NCBI RefSeq assembly: GCF_900199725.1
Contig: NZ_LT904904.1
Location: 220,412-284,411 of the forward strand
Direction of reading: 5' to 3'
DNA length: 64,000 nt
Origin: Cytobacillus massiliigabonensis
GTDB lineage: Bacteria; Bacillota; Bacilli; Bacillales; Cytobacillaceae
Below are positions 17,239 through 25,761 of this stretch, in pieces. The notes beneath the pieces are model-generated. The model made no database searches. It was not told the DNA's origin and saw only the letters and a program-made list of their open reading frames with translations. The translations under genes and the position numbers were made by a program. The first letter of the stretch is position 1, and every line of letters begins with the position of its first letter.

Positions 17239-18648
17239 CTATTTTACCTGCCATTCTGTATGGAAAATGCCCTCTCTGTCATTTCTTTCATATGTGTGGG
17301 CGCCGAAGTAGTCGCGTTGTGCCTGTAATAGGCTAGCATTTGATCTGCCAGTGCGGTAGCTGTCATAGTAGGTAAGTGAGGCATTTAAGCAAGGGAACGA
17401 GATGCCGGAGTTAATGCCTTCAGAGACTACTTTTCTCAATCCTGTTTGATACCCTTTCACTTTTTCAGCAAAATATGGGGCGATTAGCATATTGGATAAA
17501 TTCGGCTGTTCTTGATATATTTTACTAATCACGTTTAAAAAATCTGCTCGAATGATACAGCCGCCACGGAAAATAAGGGCAATATCCTTCAATGGCAAAT
17601 CCCAGCCGTACAGTTCAGAAGTCATTTTATACTGTGTGAATCCTTGTGTATAGGCACAAACCTTACCCATGTATAATGCTTGTCTGACATACTCAATCCA
17701 CATATCTTTGTCTAAGGGCTGCTGATCCATGTCAGGTCCGGATAGGATGCTTTCTGCTTTTACTCGTTCTTCTTTTAAAGAAGATAGATATCTTGCAAAT
17801 AACGATTCCGTAATAATGGATGAAGGGATTCCATTATTAATTGCTTGAACGCTTGTCCATTTTCCAGTTCCCTTTTGTCCTGCTTTATCAAGAATGACAT
17901 GGATGAGGGGGCGTCCCGTTAATTCATCCTCTTTTCTTAAAATGTCTGCAGTGATTTGGATTAAATAGCTATTAAGTTCTCCTTGATTCCATGTGTCGAA
18001 AATGTCTGCAATTTCGTGAACGCTCAAATGGAGCCTGTCCTTTAAAAAAGTGTAGGCTTCTGCAATTAATTGCATATCGGCATATTCGATCCCGTTATGT
18101 ACCATTTTTACAAAGTGGCCAGATCCCTTTGGCCCCATATAAACACAGCATGGGCTGTTATCTACTTGTGCGGCTATTTTTGTAAGAATAGGAGCAACTT
18201 TCTCATAGGCTTCTTTATCTCCGCCTGGCATGATAGATGGCCCCTTTAAAGCACCGACTTCGCCGCCAGAAATTCCAATTCCTAAATAGTCAATTCCTTT
18301 AGACTTCAGCTCGTCATATCTTCGTACCGTATCCTCGTAATGAGAGTTCCCGCCGTCCATAATGATATCGCCTGCTTCAAGCACTGGCATTAATGATTGA
18401 ATCACTGAATCAATCGGTTTGCCTGCTGTAACCATAAGAAAGATTTTTCTTGGCGTTTCCAATGACCGGACAAATTCTTGGATTTCGTAGTATGGATGGA
18501 TCGGCTGTCCTTCACTTTTTTGAACAAGCTGATCGGTCAAATCCCTCGTGTAGTTATAAACAGCTACTTGTTCTCCTTTACTTGCCATGTTTAAAGCGAG
18601 ATTACTGCCCATTACGCCTAAACCAATCATACCGATTGTATTGAACAT
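17239..18648 (-). CDS. gnd: 6-phosphogluconate dehydrogenase, decarboxylating
   Basis: Protein of 469 aa. It oxidises 6-phosphogluconate to ribulose 5-phosphate and CO2 with NAD(P)+. N-terminal Rossmann motif GLGVMGSNLALNMA, substrate signature GISGGEVGALKGPSIMPGG, catalytic K (HFVKMVHNGIEYADMQ) and the tail RDYFGAHTYERND are intact. Ribosome site AAGGAGC. Lies 107 bp downstream of gntP with an intervening hairpin, as gntZ does in Bacillus subtilis, so it is probably read from the gnt promoter with partial termination and perhaps its own promoter. Confidence 0.95.
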   Translation of the reverse strand: MFNTIGMIGLGVMGSNLALNMASKGEQVAVYNYTRDLTDQLVQKSEGQPIHPYYEIQEFVRSLETPRKIFLMVTAGKPIDSVIQSLMPVLEAGDIIMDGGNSHYEDTVRRYDELKSKGIDYLGIGISGGEVGALKGPSIMPGGDKEAYEKVAPILTKIAAQVDNSPCCVYMGPKGSGHFVKMVHNGIEYADMQLIAEAYTFLKDRLHLSVHEIADIFDTWNQGELNSYLIQITADILRKEDELTGRPLIHVILDKAGQKGTGKWTSVQAINNGIPSSIITESLFARYLSSLKEERVKAESILSGPDMDQQPLDKDMWIEYVRQALYMGKVCAYTQGFTQYKMTSELYGWDLPLKDIALIFRGGCIIRADFLNVISKIYQEQPNLSNMLIAPYFAEKVKGYQTGLRKVVSEGINSGISFPCLNASLTYYDSYRTGRSNASLLQAQRDYFGAHTYERNDREGIFHTEWQVK

Positions 18649-18679
18649 TCTTCTGAGCTCCTTTGTTCTTTAGATTAAT

Positions 18680-18720
18680 AGGCAGTAAAACTCTTATTCA
18701 ATCGAGAGGTTTTACTGCCT
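18680..18720 (-). terminator. Hairpin between gntP and gnd
   Basis: AGGCAGTAAAAC paired with GTTTTACTGCCT, extended by CTCT/AGAG with a bulge. There is no strong T run, so it may attenuate transcription or protect RNA ends instead of stopping it fully. Confidence 0.55.
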
Positions 18721-18755
18721 AGAAAGGATAAATTTATGTTGCCCTTAGAAAAAAA

Positions 18756-20102
18756 TTATACGAATAAACTTAGCAGTAGAATGAACCCTAATCCAGCTAC
18801 AGAAATAATTGTTTCAAGCAACGTCCATGTGGCAAATGTTTCCTTCATGCTTAATCCAAAATATTCTTTAAACATCCAGAAGCCAGCATCGTTTACGTGC
18901 GAAGCAATTAAACTGCCCGCTCCCGTTGCAAGTACAACTAAAGCAAGGTTCGCATCAGATTGTCCTAGCATTGGAATAACTAAACCAGCAGTTGTTAAAG
19001 CAGCAACTGTTGCAGATCCTAAAGAAATTCGCAAGATGGCTGCGATGATCCAAGCTAGTAAAATAGGTGATAGGGAAGTATCATTGAATAATTCAGCCAC
19101 ATAATCGCCTACACCGCCATCAATTAATACTTGCTTGAAGGCGCCGCCTCCCCCAATAATTAAGAGCATCATCCCAATTTGTGTAATAGCTGTTGTACAT
19201 GATTCCATAACCGTTTTTATCGGGATTTTTCTTGCGAGTCCCATTGTATAAACGGCAACTAATAAGGAAATCAGCATAGCAGTACCTGCTTCACCAATAA
19301 ACCGGATTGCAGCTAGGAAGCTATTGTCTTCAAATCCCATTGTCTTTTGAAGAAGCGTAATGATGGTTGCAATCGACATAAGGATAACAGGAAGGATCGC
19401 AGTAAAAACACTGATGCCAAATCCAGGAGTATCCTCCAATTTAAAGGATTTTTGCTCTCCTAACGAAGCGATATTACCTGTTTTTGTAAATGATTCAGGA
19501 ACCATCTTTTTAGCCAGCTTTGTAAAAATAGGTCCAGCGATAATAACGGTTGGAATCGCAATAATAAAACCGTATAGCAAAACTTCGCCAATGTTTGCTC
19601 CATATTCACCAGCAATAACGGTTGGTCCCGGATGTGGCGGCAAGAAACCGTGGGTGACAGACAAAGCGGCAGTCATTGGAATACCGAGATATAGAATCGA
19701 TACTTTTAGTTCTCTTGAAATGGCGAAAACGATTGGAATTAATAGAACTAGTCCTACTTCGAAAAATAATGCTACCCCAATAATGAATGAGGCAACAACG
19801 ACAGCCCACTGAATATTTTTTTCTCCAAATTTGTTGACGAGGGTCATCGCAATTCTTTGGGCTCCGCCTGAATCAGCGATTAACTTCCCTAACATTGCTC
19901 CAAGTCCAAAGATTAGCGCTAAATGGCCAAGCGTTCCTCCAAGTCCTGCTTCAATCGTTTTAACAATTCCCTCAAGCGGCATCCCAAGAGCTAAAGCAAC
20001 GCCAAATGAAACGATTATTAATGATATAAAGGTGTTTAATTTAAGTCCCATTATTAATATTAGTAATGCAATGATCCCAATGGCTACAATGAATAATGGC
20101 AT
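18756..20102 (-). CDS. gntP: Gluconate permease, GntP family
   Basis: Protein of 448 aa with about twelve to fourteen membrane helices. Gluconate:H+ symporter family; characteristic stretches are GLGAMLGKLIADSGGAQRIA (about 66-85) and the conserved HGFLPPHPGPTVIAGEYGANIG region (about 150). Ribosome site GGAGGGG before ATG. Supplies gluconate for the kinase encoded just upstream (15-bp gap). Confidence 0.94.
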   Translation of the reverse strand: MPLFIVAIGIIALLILIMGLKLNTFISLIIVSFGVALALGMPLEGIVKTIEAGLGGTLGHLALIFGLGAMLGKLIADSGGAQRIAMTLVNKFGEKNIQWAVVVASFIIGVALFFEVGLVLLIPIVFAISRELKVSILYLGIPMTAALSVTHGFLPPHPGPTVIAGEYGANIGEVLLYGFIIAIPTVIIAGPIFTKLAKKMVPESFTKTGNIASLGEQKSFKLEDTPGFGISVFTAILPVILMSIATIITLLQKTMGFEDNSFLAAIRFIGEAGTAMLISLLVAVYTMGLARKIPIKTVMESCTTAITQIGMMLLIIGGGGAFKQVLIDGGVGDYVAELFNDTSLSPILLAWIIAAILRISLGSATVAALTTAGLVIPMLGQSDANLALVVLATGAGSLIASHVNDAGFWMFKEYFGLSMKETFATWTLLETIISVAGLGFILLLSLFV

Positions 20103-20117
20103 ATATACCCCTCCTAA

Positions 20118-21662
20118 TTATTTGTTTGTGTCTATTAAACCGCGCTGGTAGCTGGAAATCTGTGTATATTCGTTTGCTAATACCCGAGAAAGGTTGATAA
20201 AAATCGGCAATAATTGCCGGTATTCTTTAACAGCTTCCTCGTTGGGTGTATGTTTAAAAGTGCTGCCAATCATCTCAGAAGCTACTTCAAATGACTGGAT
20301 TTTACCTGTCGCATAAAGCCCCAAAATACAAGCACCTAAACAAGAACTTTCGTAGCTTTCAGGAACGACTACCTCAGATTCAAAGATATCGGACATCATC
20401 TGCCTCCATACCTCAGACCTGGCAAAGCCGCCAGTTGCTTGAATTCGTGTGACAGGACTTTTCATACATTCCATTAAAGCTAAAAAGACAGTATATAAAT
20501 TGTAAATAACACCCTCTAATGCTGCGCGTATCATATGTTCTTTCTTATGTGAAAGTGTTAGACCGAAAAACGAGCCTCGCACATTCGGATTCCAAAGTGG
20601 TGCGCGTTCACCAGCAAGATAAGGGTGGAATAATAATCCATCAGCACCTGGTCTTACTCTCTGAGCAATTTTCGTTAATACCTCATAAGGATCAATTCCA
20701 AGTCTTTTTGCTGTTTCAATTTCTGAAGAGGCAAATTCATCTCTTATCCAGCGAAGGATCATCCCGCCATTATTCACCGGTCCGCCAATTACCCAATGCT
20801 TTTCGGTGAGGCAATAGCAAAATATTCTGCCCTTCTCATCTGTTTGCGGCTCGTCAATAATTGTTCGGATGGCACCGCTTGTCCCAATTGTTACCGCAAT
20901 TTCACCTTGCCTTATAGCATTTACACCGAGATTAGAAAGTACACCATCGCTTGCCCCGATAATAAATGGGGTTTGTGGATTAATCCCAATCTGTTTTGCT
21001 AAATCAGGATGACAGTTCTGAAATATTTTAGTTGTTGGTACAAGCACAGATAGTTGGGCACGTGTTACACCAGCAACTGCGATAGCTTCCTCATCCCAAT
21101 CTAGAGTATTGAGATTCATCATGCCCATCGCTGAAGCTAGGGAGTAATCGACAACATATTGATTAAAGAATTGTTTAAAGATATATTCTTTAATTCCAAT
21201 ATACTTTTTAGCTTTGCCAGCGATTTCAGGATGCTCATTCACAAGCCAAGCAATCTTTGTTAATGGTGACATGGGGTGAATGGGTGTGCCTGTACGTTTG
21301 TATATTTCATGTCCATTCAGCTCATCCTTTATTTTATGGGCCCACGCTTCACTGCGATTATCTGCCCAAGTGATACATGGGGTTAGCGGCTGGTCGTTTT
21401 CATCCATCGCAATCACGCTATGCATGGCACTGCTGAATGAAATAAATGATAGCGTTTTTTGCGGATGATTCTTTGTTATATTCGAAATTGCTTTCAGAAC
21501 AGCCTGGAAAATCTCTTTAGGGTCTTGTTCAGCTGTAGACATATCTGGTGTGTAAAGAGGATACCCAATATTCTCTTGTTGGATGACCTCTCCCTTTTCA
21601 GTAAATAAAACAGCTTTCGTACTTGTCGTGCCGATGTCTATACCTAACATATAGCTACTCAT
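20118..21662 (-). CDS. gntK: Gluconokinase, FGGY family
   Basis: Protein of 514 aa. Phosphorylates gluconate to 6-phosphogluconate. Two-lobed FGGY fold: N-terminal phosphate loop GIDIGTTSTKAVLF, catalytic Asp in ITWADNRSE (about D107), and C-terminal ATP-binding QATGGFARSEVWRQMMSDIF. This long form is the Bacillus type, unlike the short P-loop gluconokinase of E. coli. The gntR stop codon overlaps its start by 8 bp. Confidence 0.95.
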   Translation of the reverse strand: MSSYMLGIDIGTTSTKAVLFTEKGEVIQQENIGYPLYTPDMSTAEQDPKEIFQAVLKAISNITKNHPQKTLSFISFSSAMHSVIAMDENDQPLTPCITWADNRSEAWAHKIKDELNGHEIYKRTGTPIHPMSPLTKIAWLVNEHPEIAGKAKKYIGIKEYIFKQFFNQYVVDYSLASAMGMMNLNTLDWDEEAIAVAGVTRAQLSVLVPTTKIFQNCHPDLAKQIGINPQTPFIIGASDGVLSNLGVNAIRQGEIAVTIGTSGAIRTIIDEPQTDEKGRIFCYCLTEKHWVIGGPVNNGGMILRWIRDEFASSEIETAKRLGIDPYEVLTKIAQRVRPGADGLLFHPYLAGERAPLWNPNVRGSFFGLTLSHKKEHMIRAALEGVIYNLYTVFLALMECMKSPVTRIQATGGFARSEVWRQMMSDIFESEVVVPESYESSCLGACILGLYATGKIQSFEVASEMIGSTFKHTPNEEAVKEYRQLLPIFINLSRVLANEYTQISSYQRGLIDTNK

Positions 21663-22386
21663 TTTCTAGCTCGACTCCTTTAGATAGCATTTGTTGGGAC
21701 ATCCATAAATCCTCAACCTTTCCTTGGACATCGTCAAAGTTTTGGTGTAAAGACTTAACCATAAGCGTTCGATCCTTCGTTTTTATTGCTTCAATATAAA
21801 GCTCATGATTCTCCACAATCCGTGTGAAGTCTTCGTATTTCTCTTTAAAGCGAACACGCATGGATAAGAGGATTAAAGATTCCATAACTGGTTTTAGATT
21901 GTTCCAGATCATGAGAATATATGAATGATTAATGGCACGAATAATTGTTTCATGAAATAAAACATCTTGATAAGAAAATTCATCCGCATCTTTAAATTTG
22001 ATAGCAACTTTCATCATTTCAAGGATTTTGCTCAGTTCATTTACTAACTCTTCAGTGTCCATTTTGACAAGCCGTTCAAACACAAATGTTTCTATAAGTA
22101 AACGTACATCGTATATTTCTTCAATTTCTTTTTCAGTTAAGCCAATAACGACGGCGCCCATTCTTTCTAATCGGATTATATTTTCCGAAGCAAGTATTTT
22201 TAATGCTTCACGTATTGGGGAGCGGCTTACAGAAAAATCAGCAGCTAATTTATTTTCAGATAGAATGGTACCGCTTTCAATGAGACCAGAAATAATTTGC
22301 ATTCGAAGCTCACATGCTACACGATCACCAGCTGAAGCTTTAGAAAGCCATTTTTCTGGATAGAGAGATTCTTTCGGTTCTGTCAT
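21655..22386 (-). CDS. gntR: Gluconate operon repressor, GntR family
   Basis: Protein of 243 aa. N-terminal winged helix (LAADFSVSRSPIREALKILASENIIRLERMG) and a C-terminal FadR-type helical ligand domain (DVRLLIETFVFERLV; FHETIIRAINHSYI). The start at 22386 follows AAGAAGGTGA; longer forms would run through the operator region. Its own promoter carries a consensus GntR operator, so it represses gntRKP until gluconate is present. Gene order R-K-P-Z matches Bacillus subtilis. Confidence 0.95.
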   Translation of the reverse strand: MTEPKESLYPEKWLSKASAGDRVACELRMQIISGLIESGTILSENKLAADFSVSRSPIREALKILASENIIRLERMGAVVIGLTEKEIEEIYDVRLLIETFVFERLVKMDTEELVNELSKILEMMKVAIKFKDADEFSYQDVLFHETIIRAINHSYILMIWNNLKPVMESLILLSMRVRFKEKYEDFTRIVENHELYIEAIKTKDRTLMVKSLHQNFDDVQGKVEDLWMSQQMLSKGVELENE

Positions 22387-22413
22387 AAAATCACCTTCTT
22401 CAATTAATGAAGT

Positions 22414-22431
22414 ATACTTGTATACAAGTAT
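22414..22431. promoter_or_regulatory. GntR operator
   Basis: ATACTTGTATACAAGTAT, a perfect 18-bp palindrome 28 bp upstream of the gntR start and equal to the operator sequence known for Bacillus subtilis GntR. Confidence 0.92.
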
Positions 22432-22451
22432 ATAACTGTGATGCTTAAATG

Positions 22452-22465
22452 TGCAAGCGCTTTTA
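22452..22465. promoter_or_regulatory. CcpA cre site of the gnt operon
   Basis: TGCAAGCGCTTTTA matches the cre consensus TGNAANCGNTTNCA except at one position. It lies just upstream of the GntR operator and indicates repression by preferred sugars. Confidence 0.75.
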
Positions 22466-22525
22466 TTTAATGAGCATCTATGTATATTTTGGAAAATTCG
22501 TTGTTTTATAAAATGGGGAGAATAC

Positions 22526-22567
22526 ATAATAAAAAGCCCTTTCCATTTTTGGATAGAGCTTTTTATC
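22526..22567 (-). terminator. Terminator after the GyrI-like gene
   Basis: ATAAAAAGC / GCTTTTTAT outer stem with an inner TTTCCA / TGGATA-type pairing and T runs on either side. Separates the GyrI-like gene from the gnt promoter. Confidence 0.75.
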
Positions 22568-22619
22568 ATGTATGTTTACCTATAATGGTTTAAGTTCCTG
22601 CATTCACAAATCTTTCTCC

Positions 22620-23108
22620 TTACTTTTTCTGAACTGCAATAAAAATATCAATTTCATTGTCAGATTCATACGGCTTGTATCGTTCATCCCATCGTTCCAT
22701 ATCATATTTTAGTGGTGCATAGCCGTTTTCCCCAAGCCATTTCCCGTATAAGTAATCATATGTTTTATACAATTCTGCCTCAGGTCCTTGATGAGTATAA
22801 GTAACATAGGAATTCTCCGGAATGGTGTGGAGAATGGCTCCTTTAGGGACTTCACTTGCATTAGATACTTCATAGCCAATGATTTGTGTGAATTTATCCT
22901 CTAAGGCATTAAAGTCCTCTTTTGCTGGATATCGCTGAATTAAATAGACGTGACTGCCGCTTTTATTCACAATGCGGTCGGCATATTCTTGTAATCTAGC
23001 AAGTGTTTTCTTACCTAGCTCTCCTTCTTCTATTTCCCGCAGATTGGCTTCAAACTGAAAACCAATTACTTGAAAGGCATCTTTCCTCATTACATTTGGT
23101 TCCGTCAT
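22620..23108 (-). CDS. GyrI-like / AraC effector-binding-domain protein
   Basis: Protein of 162 aa consisting of one effector-binding domain of the GyrI/SbmC/Rob type, with the typical C terminus DMERWDERYKPYESDNEIDIFIAVQKK and the PENSYVTYTHQGP strand. There is no attached DNA-binding domain. Such stand-alone proteins bind small hydrophobic molecules or, in GyrI, DNA gyrase. Ribosome site AGGAGAG. No functional link to its neighbours is visible. Confidence 0.8.
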   Translation of the reverse strand: MTEPNVMRKDAFQVIGFQFEANLREIEEGELGKKTLARLQEYADRIVNKSGSHVYLIQRYPAKEDFNALEDKFTQIIGYEVSNASEVPKGAILHTIPENSYVTYTHQGPEAELYKTYDYLYGKWLGENGYAPLKYDMERWDERYKPYESDNEIDIFIAVQKK

Positions 23109-23447
23109 ATGAAAAAACTCTCCTTTTTCCTTTAATATGATTAATTCTAACTAGCTGTACATATGTGTGATTTCAAACCTATAAAATGGAAGCGATTGTG
23201 GCGTCTAAGAGGCGAGAGTATTAAGGCTGCTGCTGTAAGATTAACTTCTCTGTCCTTTTGTTTTTTCCTCCTAAAAAAAGAAAAAGGATTACAAGTTAAT
23301 CCTTTTCTGTAAATTTCATAATTTCCTTCATTCAAATGTATCTATGAGGGATTCACTAAGGTAAGAATCAAGGTTTGTTAATAAGGAATATTTAAGAGAA
23401 AATAGAGATGCTATAATAATTTAAAAAAGTGCAATCAGGAGATTTCA
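23109..23447. other. Intergenic region with the glnK promoter
   Basis: TATAAT at 23413 suits a vegetative -10 for glnK. On the minus strand there is an orphan terminator-like hairpin (23281-23306). I see no gene that I trust in this stretch. Confidence 0.45.
23281..23306 (-). terminator. Orphan minus-strand terminator hairpin
   Basis: AAAAGGATTA / TAATCCTTTT, 10-bp stem with a CAAGT loop, followed on the minus strand by TTC and seven T. No annotated minus-strand gene lies upstream, so it may end a short RNA starting near the glnK promoter. Confidence 0.6.
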
Positions 23448-24716
23448 ATGTCTTTTTCAAAACATCATTTAAGCAAGCATTTTAATCAAACGGATGGATT
23501 CATATTAGTTATTACCGCTTTGCTGACGGCAGTTCTAAGTGAAGTGAAGGTAGTTCCCTTCGATGGAGAAGCTTTTCGCTTTGGTCTTGGAAGCATTACC
23601 TTTTTTCTGCTTATTCTCATTTGGCCACCGGTTTCACTTATACGCACAGGGGTTATTACAGGGATAACAGTTGTAGGATTCCGCTTGATTGAAGATTATT
23701 TCATTAGTGACATAACTATTTCTGCAAGCTTAATTAGTCATTTGCCTGCCCTATTATTTTATTTTGTATTTGCACTTGGTTTACATACGATTAAAATCGA
23801 ACGGTATAAAACATTTCCGCTTATTTTGGGAGCTTGGGCTTCCCTTTTTGAATTGATCGGAAATGTTTTAGAATACATCATGCGACACGGGCTGCTGCAT
23901 CAAACGAATGATTTCAGGGACTGGGTATTATTATTTGGGGTGGCATTGTTCCGCAGCTATTTTGCGGTAGGTTTATATAGCTCCATTACGGTTTCGGAGC
24001 AAAAGAAAAGGATGCAAGAGATGCTCGGAGTCGGTTCTGAACTATATGGCGAAGTGCTCTACTTGCAGAAATCAATGAACCATATCGAGCAAATAACTGC
24101 TGAGAGCTTTGATTTATATCGGAAATTGAAAAAAAATGAGCTGCACCCATTAAGTGTTCAGGCTCTTCGCATTGCCCAAGAAATTCATGAAGTGAAGAAG
24201 GATTCGCAAAGGATTTTAGCCGGGCTAACAAAAGTAACGGGAAGAAAAAAAAGTGACACTCTTTTTCTCGCTGATGTTCTGAACCTTGTTGTAATAGCAA
24301 ATGAAAAGTATGGTGAATTGTTAAAGAAAAAGATCACCTTTTATGTAAATTTATCCGTTGATTTTGAAACGAATCAGCTTATTCCGCTTCTTGCTTTATT
24401 AAATAACCTGACTGCTAATGCTGTCGAGTCCATTGCTGAAAATGGGGAAATTCATTTTGATATTTGGGAAGAATCGCCACATATTTGTTTTGATATTAAA
24501 GATTCAGGCAAAGGAATTGCGGAAGAGGATGTATCTATTATTTTTGAACCTGGCTATACAACAAAATTTGATGATGATGGTGTTGCTGCAACAGGGATTG
24601 GACTATCCCATGTCAGCGAAATAGTTCAAAAGCTAGAAGGGAAAATTCAAGTGGAGACTTCTAATAAGGGAACGGTTTTTCAAATCCGCATTCCAATTAT
24701 AAATATACGAAAGTGA
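23448..24716 (+). CDS. glnK: Sensor histidine kinase GlnK (YcbA-like)
   Basis: Protein of 422 aa. N-terminal half has about six membrane helices (15-180); the cytoplasmic half has a degenerate dimerisation region with candidate phospho-acceptor H247 (RIAQEIHEVKKDSQ) and a HATPase domain (NNLTANAVESI; DSGKGIAEED; GIGLSHV). The arrangement and the adjacent YcbB-type regulator match the Bacillus subtilis GlnK-GlnL glutamine-sensing system. glnL follows after 5 bp. Confidence 0.88.
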   Translation: MSFSKHHLSKHFNQTDGFILVITALLTAVLSEVKVVPFDGEAFRFGLGSITFFLLILIWPPVSLIRTGVITGITVVGFRLIEDYFISDITISASLISHLPALLFYFVFALGLHTIKIERYKTFPLILGAWASLFELIGNVLEYIMRHGLLHQTNDFRDWVLLFGVALFRSYFAVGLYSSITVSEQKKRMQEMLGVGSELYGEVLYLQKSMNHIEQITAESFDLYRKLKKNELHPLSVQALRIAQEIHEVKKDSQRILAGLTKVTGRKKSDTLFLADVLNLVVIANEKYGELLKKKITFYVNLSVDFETNQLIPLLALLNNLTANAVESIAENGEIHFDIWEESPHICFDIKDSGKGIAEEDVSIIFEPGYTTKFDDDGVAATGIGLSHVSEIVQKLEGKIQVETSNKGTVFQIRIPIINIRK

Positions 24717-24721
24717 GTTGA

Positions 24722-25618
24722 ATGACCCTGCGTTATTTCATTGTAGATGATGATCCAGCAAGCAGAACGATGCTGAAAAATATAATTATCGATGGGGATT
24801 TAGGAGTTGTCATAGGTGAAGCAGAAAGCGGTGCCGCTGGAATTCAGACCATCCTTACGATCAATCCGGATGTTGTCTTAATTGACTTATTAATGCCGGA
24901 GCTAGATGGAATTGAGACGATTGAGCTTTTAAGAATGAAGGGATTTCGGGGACAATTTATTATGATTTCTCAAATTGAAAACAAAGAAATGGTTGGCGAG
25001 GCATATGAAAAAGGAATCGAGTTTTTTATTCATAAGCCAATTAACCGTATGGAAGTGCAGAGCATCTTAAAGAAAACAGCGGAACAATTCCGGCTAAAAG
25101 GTTCATTGATAACAATTCAGGAGTCTTTAGCCAATATCGGATTAGCGAATCAAATGAAAAGGCAGCAAAGTGTAAAGGAGATTGTCTTAACGATTTTAAA
25201 TGATATGGGAATCATTGGGGAGGCAGGAAGTGATGATATTATCGCGATCATTGAATTTTTGATGAGTCAGGAAAATAAAGTTGCACAGCTGCCGCCTTTA
25301 AAAGATATCTATGAGGCTTTAGCTAAAAAACAGGGATTTGCTGATTCAGATATAAGTAAGGAAAGTAAAGCAATGGAACAGCGAATTCGCAGAACACTTC
25401 TTACGGCAACAAATAACCTGGCTTCATTAGGGGCTATTGATTATACGAATCATGAGTTTGAATATTATGCTCCCAGGTACTTTGACTTTCAGGAAATAAG
25501 AAAGCAAATGATATTGATTCAAGAAGGAAAAGAGGAGCTAGTAAGGATCAAAATTAATAGCAAAAAGTTTCTTCAAGTACTTTATTTAGAAACACTGGAA
25601 AAATACAGCCAAAGTTAG
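24722..25618 (+). CDS. glnL: Response regulator GlnL (YcbB-like)
   Basis: Protein of 298 aa. Receiver domain at 1-120 with D9-D11, phospho-acceptor D55 (VLIDLLMPELDG) and K (IHKPINRMEV). The remainder is the YcbB domain with an unusual HTH (about 165-290), found in GlnL of Bacillus. The stretch MISQIENKEMVGEAYEKGIEFFIHKPINR is almost family-specific. In Bacillus subtilis GlnL activates glutaminase and a glutamine transporter; here the next gene is a glutamate/dicarboxylate symporter, the likely target. Confidence 0.9.
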   Translation: MTLRYFIVDDDPASRTMLKNIIIDGDLGVVIGEAESGAAGIQTILTINPDVVLIDLLMPELDGIETIELLRMKGFRGQFIMISQIENKEMVGEAYEKGIEFFIHKPINRMEVQSILKKTAEQFRLKGSLITIQESLANIGLANQMKRQQSVKEIVLTILNDMGIIGEAGSDDIIAIIEFLMSQENKVAQLPPLKDIYEALAKKQGFADSDISKESKAMEQRIRRTLLTATNNLASLGAIDYTNHEFEYYAPRYFDFQEIRKQMILIQEGKEELVRIKINSKKFLQVLYLETLEKYSQS

Positions 25619-25653
25619 TTAAATAATGGCTCATTTTAAAATTATTAAAAAAT

Positions 25654-25736
25654 ATAATTGTCGGATTCTGTAGGATTGAGTAAGTCCCCCATACAATTAT
25701 TTTAATAAGCTATCTCAGCTAGAGAAAGCGTTTTCA
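25654..25736 (+). promoter_or_regulatory. Control region of the symporter gene: inverted repeat and cre
   Basis: ATAATTGT (25654-25661) and ACAATTAT (25693-25700) form an 8-bp inverted repeat 31 nt apart. AGAAAGCGTTTTCA (25723-25736) fits the cre consensus except at its first base. I do not see the TTTTGT direct repeat reported for Bacillus subtilis GlnL, so the binding site here, if any, is different. Confidence 0.55.
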
Positions 25737-25761
25737 TTCGTATAAAAGGGGTGACTTCTTG

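Noticed and set aside
23147-23335. Possible 62-aa minus-strand gene
   Set aside because: The reading frame crosses a strong terminator hairpin, has only a TTG start without a clear ribosome site, and resembles no known protein.
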